This document shows, in pieces, positions 5,595-7,434 of a DNA stretch of 7,434 nt; within the stretch, counting starts at the first letter, position 1; each line of letters starts with the position of its first letter. This DNA is from Bog-473 sp035483935 (GTDB lineage: Bacteria; Actinomycetota; Acidimicrobiia; Acidimicrobiales; RAAP-2): contig DATHPK010000238.1 of assembly GCA_035483935.1 (NCBI GenBank), positions 1-7,434 on the forward strand, in the 5' to 3' direction. Below the pieces are notes generated by a model, which had not been told where the DNA came from, searched no databases, and saw only the letters and a program-made list of their open reading frames with translations. Both the position numbers and the translations under genes were made by a program.

Positions 5595-5956
5595 GTCCAG
5601 TGGTTGGTCCCTATTCGCCCGTGCGACGGGTCGGCGACTGGGTCATCACGTCGGGCCAGGTCGGGATCGCTAGCGACGACGGCAAGGCCGCGTTGGTCCC
5701 CGGCGGCACGGTGCCGCAGCTGCGCCAGGCGCTGCAGAACGTGGCCGAGGTGCTCGCCACCGAAGGTGCAACCCTGGCGGACGTCGTCAAGACCACGCTC
5801 TACCTGGTCGACATGGGCGATTTCGCCGCGGTCAATGAGGTGTGGGTCGAGTACTTCACCGAAGACCGCCCGACGCGCTCCGCGGTCGCCGTGGCCGCGC
5901 TGCCGATTGGGGCGCAGGTCGAGGTCGAGGTCTGGGCCTACGCGCCGGTGGCCTGA
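5591..5956 (+). CDS. ridA: RidA-family (YjgF/YER057c/UK114) enamine/imine deaminase
   Basis: This is a 121-residue cytosolic protein of the RidA superfamily, whose members form trimers and hydrolyse reactive enamine/imine intermediates to ketones plus ammonia. The sequence shows PYSPVRRVGDWVITSGQVGI near the N terminus, QLRQALQNVAEVLATEGA in the middle, then DVVKTTLYLVDMGDF and RPTRSAVAVAALPIGAQVEVEVWA. Arg96 is at the catalytic Arg position (Arg105 in E. coli RidA), and Glu111 follows 15 residues later, as Glu120 does there. This supports an active deaminase rather than one of the Arg-less Rid groups. Start and stop of neighbours overlap as ATGA, and a strong Shine-Dalgarno is present, so it is translated from the same message as the Fe-S fusion. 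Its end overlaps the convergent regulator gene by 19 bp. Confidence 0.93.
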   Translation: MSPVVGPYSPVRRVGDWVITSGQVGIASDDGKAALVPGGTVPQLRQALQNVAEVLATEGATLADVVKTTLYLVDMGDFAAVNEVWVEYFTEDRPTRSAVAVAALPIGAQVEVEVWAYAPVA

Positions 5957-6708
5957 GACGACGACGCGGGAGCTTCGGCCGTCGCGTCCATCGGTCCGGT
6001 GCCGTTGCGTTGGGTGGCGCCCGGATGCCAAGCCACTTGGCCGAAGCGATAGCCGACCGAGCGCACGGTTTGGATCAGATGCGCGTGTTCCTCACCGAGT
6101 TTGGCTCGAAGCCGTCGGATGTGGACGTCGACCGTACGTGCGCCGCCGTAGTACTCATAACCCCACACCCGACTGAGCAGCGTCTCGCGCGTAAACACCT
6201 TTGCCGGGTGGCCTGCGAGGAAGCGCAGAAGTTCGTACTCCATGTAGGTCAGGTCGAGCACCCGTCCTGCTACGGCCGCCTGATACGTCTCGAGGTTCAA
6301 CATCAGCGGCCCGTATTCGATGATGTCGGGCCGCATGCTCTGGCCGGTGCGCCAGAACAGATGCTGTAAGCGCGCCACCAGCTCCTCGGGTCGCGCGGGA
6401 AGGACGCAGAAGTCGTCGTAGAGGTCGTCGCGCAGGAGCAGATCGCCGATCTGGTCGGCACCGATGACGAGGAGCAGCGGGGCCAACGGCACCTCGCGCA
6501 TCCGGAGGTGTCGACAGAAGGCGACGGCGGCGGTCATGTCCGTGCCGGTGACCACGAGAGCACCCGAATAGCCAACGGTGCGTCCGTCCGGTTCCGGCGC
6601 CGCGACCTCGTCGAGTCCTGTCACGGTGCGATGCCCCAAACCCGCGCTCTGAAGCGCAAGCGTGACCTCCGCAGGCAGGTCGGAAGGGAAGCAGAGCAGC
6701 GGGTCCAT
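5938..6708 (-). CDS. glnR: GlnR-like orphan OmpR-family regulator with a degenerate receiver domain
   Basis: This is a 256-residue regulator. The C-terminal winged helix (~130-222) is intact and closely resembles actinobacterial GlnR: VLDLTYMEYELLRFLAGHP, VFTRETLLSRVWGYEYYGG, RTVDVHIRRLRAKLG and TVRSVGYRF. The N-terminal half (1-122) keeps the receiver outline (YSGALVVTG, LLLVIGAD, PARPEELVARLQHL) but lacks the phosphorylation residues. There is no acidic pocket pair after strand 1, Thr54 sits at the acceptor Asp, and Leu103 sits at the conserved Lys. GlnR proteins are known to work without phosphorylation, and this one goes further by losing the Asp. A 34-residue tail rich in Ala, Ser, Thr and Gly follows the DNA-binding domain. 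The ATG at 6708 starts 5 bp after the glutamine synthetase stop without a Shine-Dalgarno, so translation is probably coupled. The family is clear, and the symbol rests on similarity plus context. Confidence 0.8.
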   Translation of the reverse strand: MDPLLCFPSDLPAEVTLALQSAGLGHRTVTGLDEVAAPEPDGRTVGYSGALVVTGTDMTAAVAFCRHLRMREVPLAPLLLVIGADQIGDLLLRDDLYDDFCVLPARPEELVARLQHLFWRTGQSMRPDIIEYGPLMLNLETYQAAVAGRVLDLTYMEYELLRFLAGHPAKVFTRETLLSRVWGYEYYGGARTVDVHIRRLRAKLGEEHAHLIQTVRSVGYRFGQVAWHPGATQRNGTGPMDATAEAPASSSQATGA

Positions 6709-6713
6709 GAGCG

Positions 6714-7434
6714 TCAGAGCAGTGGCAGGTAGCGGTCCAGCTCGAACTGCGTCACCTGGGCCTGGTACGCGTCCCATTCCTCCCGTTTGTTGCGGATGAA
6801 CCACTCGAAAACGTGATCGCCGAGGGTGTCGGCGAGCAACTCGGAGCCCTCCATCTCGTTGACCGCGTCGTGCAGGCTCGATGGCAGGGGCTCGATGCCC
6901 TTCTTCGCCAATTCCTTCGAGGAGAGCGAGAAAAGGTTGTCGTCGGCCTCTGGTGGTAAGGGATAGTCCTCGGCGATGCCCCGCAGGCCGGCGGCGAGGA
7001 TCACGGCGAAGGAAAGGTAGGGATTGCAGGCGCTGTCGGGTGCGCGGTATTCGACACGGGTCGATTCCGTCTTACCCATCTTCACGACGGGCACGCGCAC
7101 CAGTGCCGAGCGGTTGTTCCTCGCCCAGCTGACATGGACGGGCGCCTCGTACCCGCCGATGAGGCGCTTGTACGAGTTCACCCACTGGTTGGTGACGGCA
7201 GTGATCTCCCGCGCGTGGTGCAAGAGGCCCGCGATGAACTTGCGGGCCACGTCGGAGAGCCCCAAGCGATCGCTCTCGTCGACGAAGGCGTTGCGCTCTC
7301 CTTCCCAGAGGGAGATGTGGGTGTGCATGCCCGAACCTTGCACGCCTTCGAGCGGCTTGGGCATAAAGGAGGCGAACACTCCCTGCTGGCGCGCCATCTC
7401 CTTGATGACCATCCGAGTCGTCATCACGGTGTCC
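6714..7434 (-). CDS. glnA: Glutamine synthetase, type I, C-terminal part
   Basis: The last 239 residues are present; the first ~200 lie beyond the right edge. The enzyme makes glutamine from glutamate, ammonia and ATP as a cytosolic dodecamer. Motifs seen are FMPKPLEGVQGSGMHTHISL (residues 23-42 of the fragment; ATP and metal site), GGYEAPVHVSWARNNRSALVRVP (93-115; substrate site with Arg108), and VEYRAPDSACNPYL (127-140). At the adenylylation loop the sequence is NLFSLSSKELAKKGIEPLP, with Phe168 where adenylylated enzymes have Tyr. That loop resembles the I-alpha group, or GlnA2-like actinobacterial paralogues, so GlnE-type control is unlikely. Some glutamine synthetase-like proteins are gamma-glutamylpolyamine synthetases, and the missing half would help decide. 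It is followed 5 bp later by the GlnR-like gene, which supports a true nitrogen role. Confidence 0.92.
   Translation of the reverse strand, partial: DTVMTTRMVIKEMARQQGVFASFMPKPLEGVQGSGMHTHISLWEGERNAFVDESDRLGLSDVARKFIAGLLHHAREITAVTNQWVNSYKRLIGGYEAPVHVSWARNNRSALVRVPVVKMGKTESTRVEYRAPDSACNPYLSFAVILAAGLRGIAEDYPLPPEADDNLFSLSSKELAKKGIEPLPSSLHDAVNEMEGSELLADTLGDHVFEWFIRNKREEWDAYQAQVTQFELDRYLPLL

Overview
The window is GC-rich and gene-dense, with GTG starts, several 4-bp gene overlaps and short intergenic gaps. It looks like chromosomal core DNA of an actinobacterium. The GlnR-type orphan regulator beside a glutamine synthetase supports Actinomycetota, and the overall gene style suggests Acidimicrobiia or a relative, but the exact class is inference. 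I see no mobile element, CRISPR array, tRNA or rRNA.

Layout: (a) 1-109, minus: the first 36 codons of an unidentified gene running off the left edge, diverging from (b). (b) 183-2050, plus: a two-gene unit of a NUDT19-like Nudix hydrolase and an LACTB2-like metallo-beta-lactamase-fold hydrolase, overlapping by GTGA. (c) 2059-3288, minus: an Mrp/NBP35-type P-loop ATPase with an N-terminal MIP18/DUF59 domain, ending tail-to-tail with (b) only 8 bp apart. (d) 3413-5956, plus: an A-type Fe-S carrier (ErpA/IscA-like), then a compact fusion of a xanthine-dehydrogenase-type [2Fe-2S] subunit with a shortened molybdopterin-subunit-like region, then a RidA-family deaminase joined to the fusion by an ATGA overlap. 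(e) 5938-7434, minus: the C-terminal half of a type I glutamine synthetase followed 5 bp later by a GlnR-like OmpR-family regulator, whose 3' end overlaps ridA by 19 bp.

How the genes fit together: mrp and the A-type carrier diverge from a 124-bp intergenic region holding a 22-bp imperfect palindrome. Both act in Fe-S cluster delivery, and the next gene encodes a protein with two [2Fe-2S] motifs, so 2059-5594 reads as an Fe-S neighbourhood. RidA removes reactive enamine/imine intermediates and is translationally coupled to the oxidoreductase-like fusion, which suggests a shared metabolic job. The minus-strand glutamine synthetase and GlnR-like regulator form a nitrogen-assimilation unit. There the synthetase has Phe at the usual adenylylation Tyr, and the regulator has lost its phospho-acceptor Asp.

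The item most worth following up is the Fe-S/molybdopterin-like fusion. Its Fe-S part is intact, but the molybdenum part is much shorter than usual and appears to lack the catalytic glutamate. Every gene-free stretch here is under 150 bp.
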